Assembly (NCBI GenBank): GCA_022793355.1
Contig: JAAWCR010000169.1
Span: 1-5,066 of the forward strand
DNA length: 5,066 nucleotides
Source: Lawsonibacter sp.
GTDB lineage: Bacteria; Bacillota; Clostridia; Oscillospirales; Oscillospiraceae
Direction: 5' to 3'
This document shows positions 5,066-5,066 of this stretch, piece by piece (position 1 is the stretch's first letter; each line of letters opens with the position of its first letter). The translations under genes were made by a program, and so were the position numbers. The notes beneath the pieces are model-generated. The model had not been told where the DNA came from. It saw only the letters and a list, made by a program, of their open reading frames with translations, and did not search any database.

Positions 5066-5066
5066 C

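Overview
The window looks like an ordinary stretch of chromosome from a GC-rich, low-G+C-lineage anaerobe, most likely a member of the Clostridia (Oscillospiraceae-like). This is an inference from several signs. There is a trmK-nif3 gene pair, a stand-alone DUF1858 redox-disulfide protein, a compact-cysteine flavoprotein, strong GGAGG-type ribosome binding sites, and AT-rich promoters set between GC-rich genes. No mobile element, CRISPR array, tRNA or rRNA was seen.

Layout, left to right. (1) Positions 2-274 (+) hold the nearly complete 3' part of a small zinc-ribbon protein with two CxxC pairs. It ends at a strong hairpin terminator (289-316) that also reads as a terminator on the other strand. 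(2) Positions 425-1072 (-) encode a DUF1275 (YoaK-like) membrane protein, with an imperfect stem-loop (369-409) in its 3' flank. (3) Positions 1073-1282 are a divergent AT-rich control region. It has a near-consensus promoter facing right, a perfect TATAAT box facing left, and an unexplained perfect 9-bp-arm palindrome at 1147-1167. (4) Positions 1283-1480 (+) encode a 65-residue DUF1858 protein with its own promoter and terminator. (5) Positions 1584-3660 (+) form a tightly coupled three-gene operon with its own extended -10 promoter. It encodes a flavodoxin-fold, cysteine-rich flavoprotein, then TrmK (tRNA m1A22 methyltransferase), then a Nif3-family dinuclear-metal protein starting with GTG at 2863. 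(6) A symmetric hairpin terminator (3665-3694) separates nif3 from the convergent purD gene (3703-4959, -). purD encodes phosphoribosylamine-glycine ligase and is apparently the last gene of a leftward purine unit whose preceding gene lies beyond the window edge.

The genes have separate jobs: purine synthesis, tRNA modification, a likely redox flavoprotein and a redox disulfide protein. The only functional thread is redox and metal chemistry: the DUF1858 cysteines, the compact cysteine cluster of the flavoprotein, the Nif3 dimetal site and the zinc ribbon. I found no convincing undescribed system. The points most worth checking are the palindrome in the divergent promoter region, the unusual cysteine spacing of the flavoprotein, and the translational coupling of that flavoprotein to trmK-nif3.
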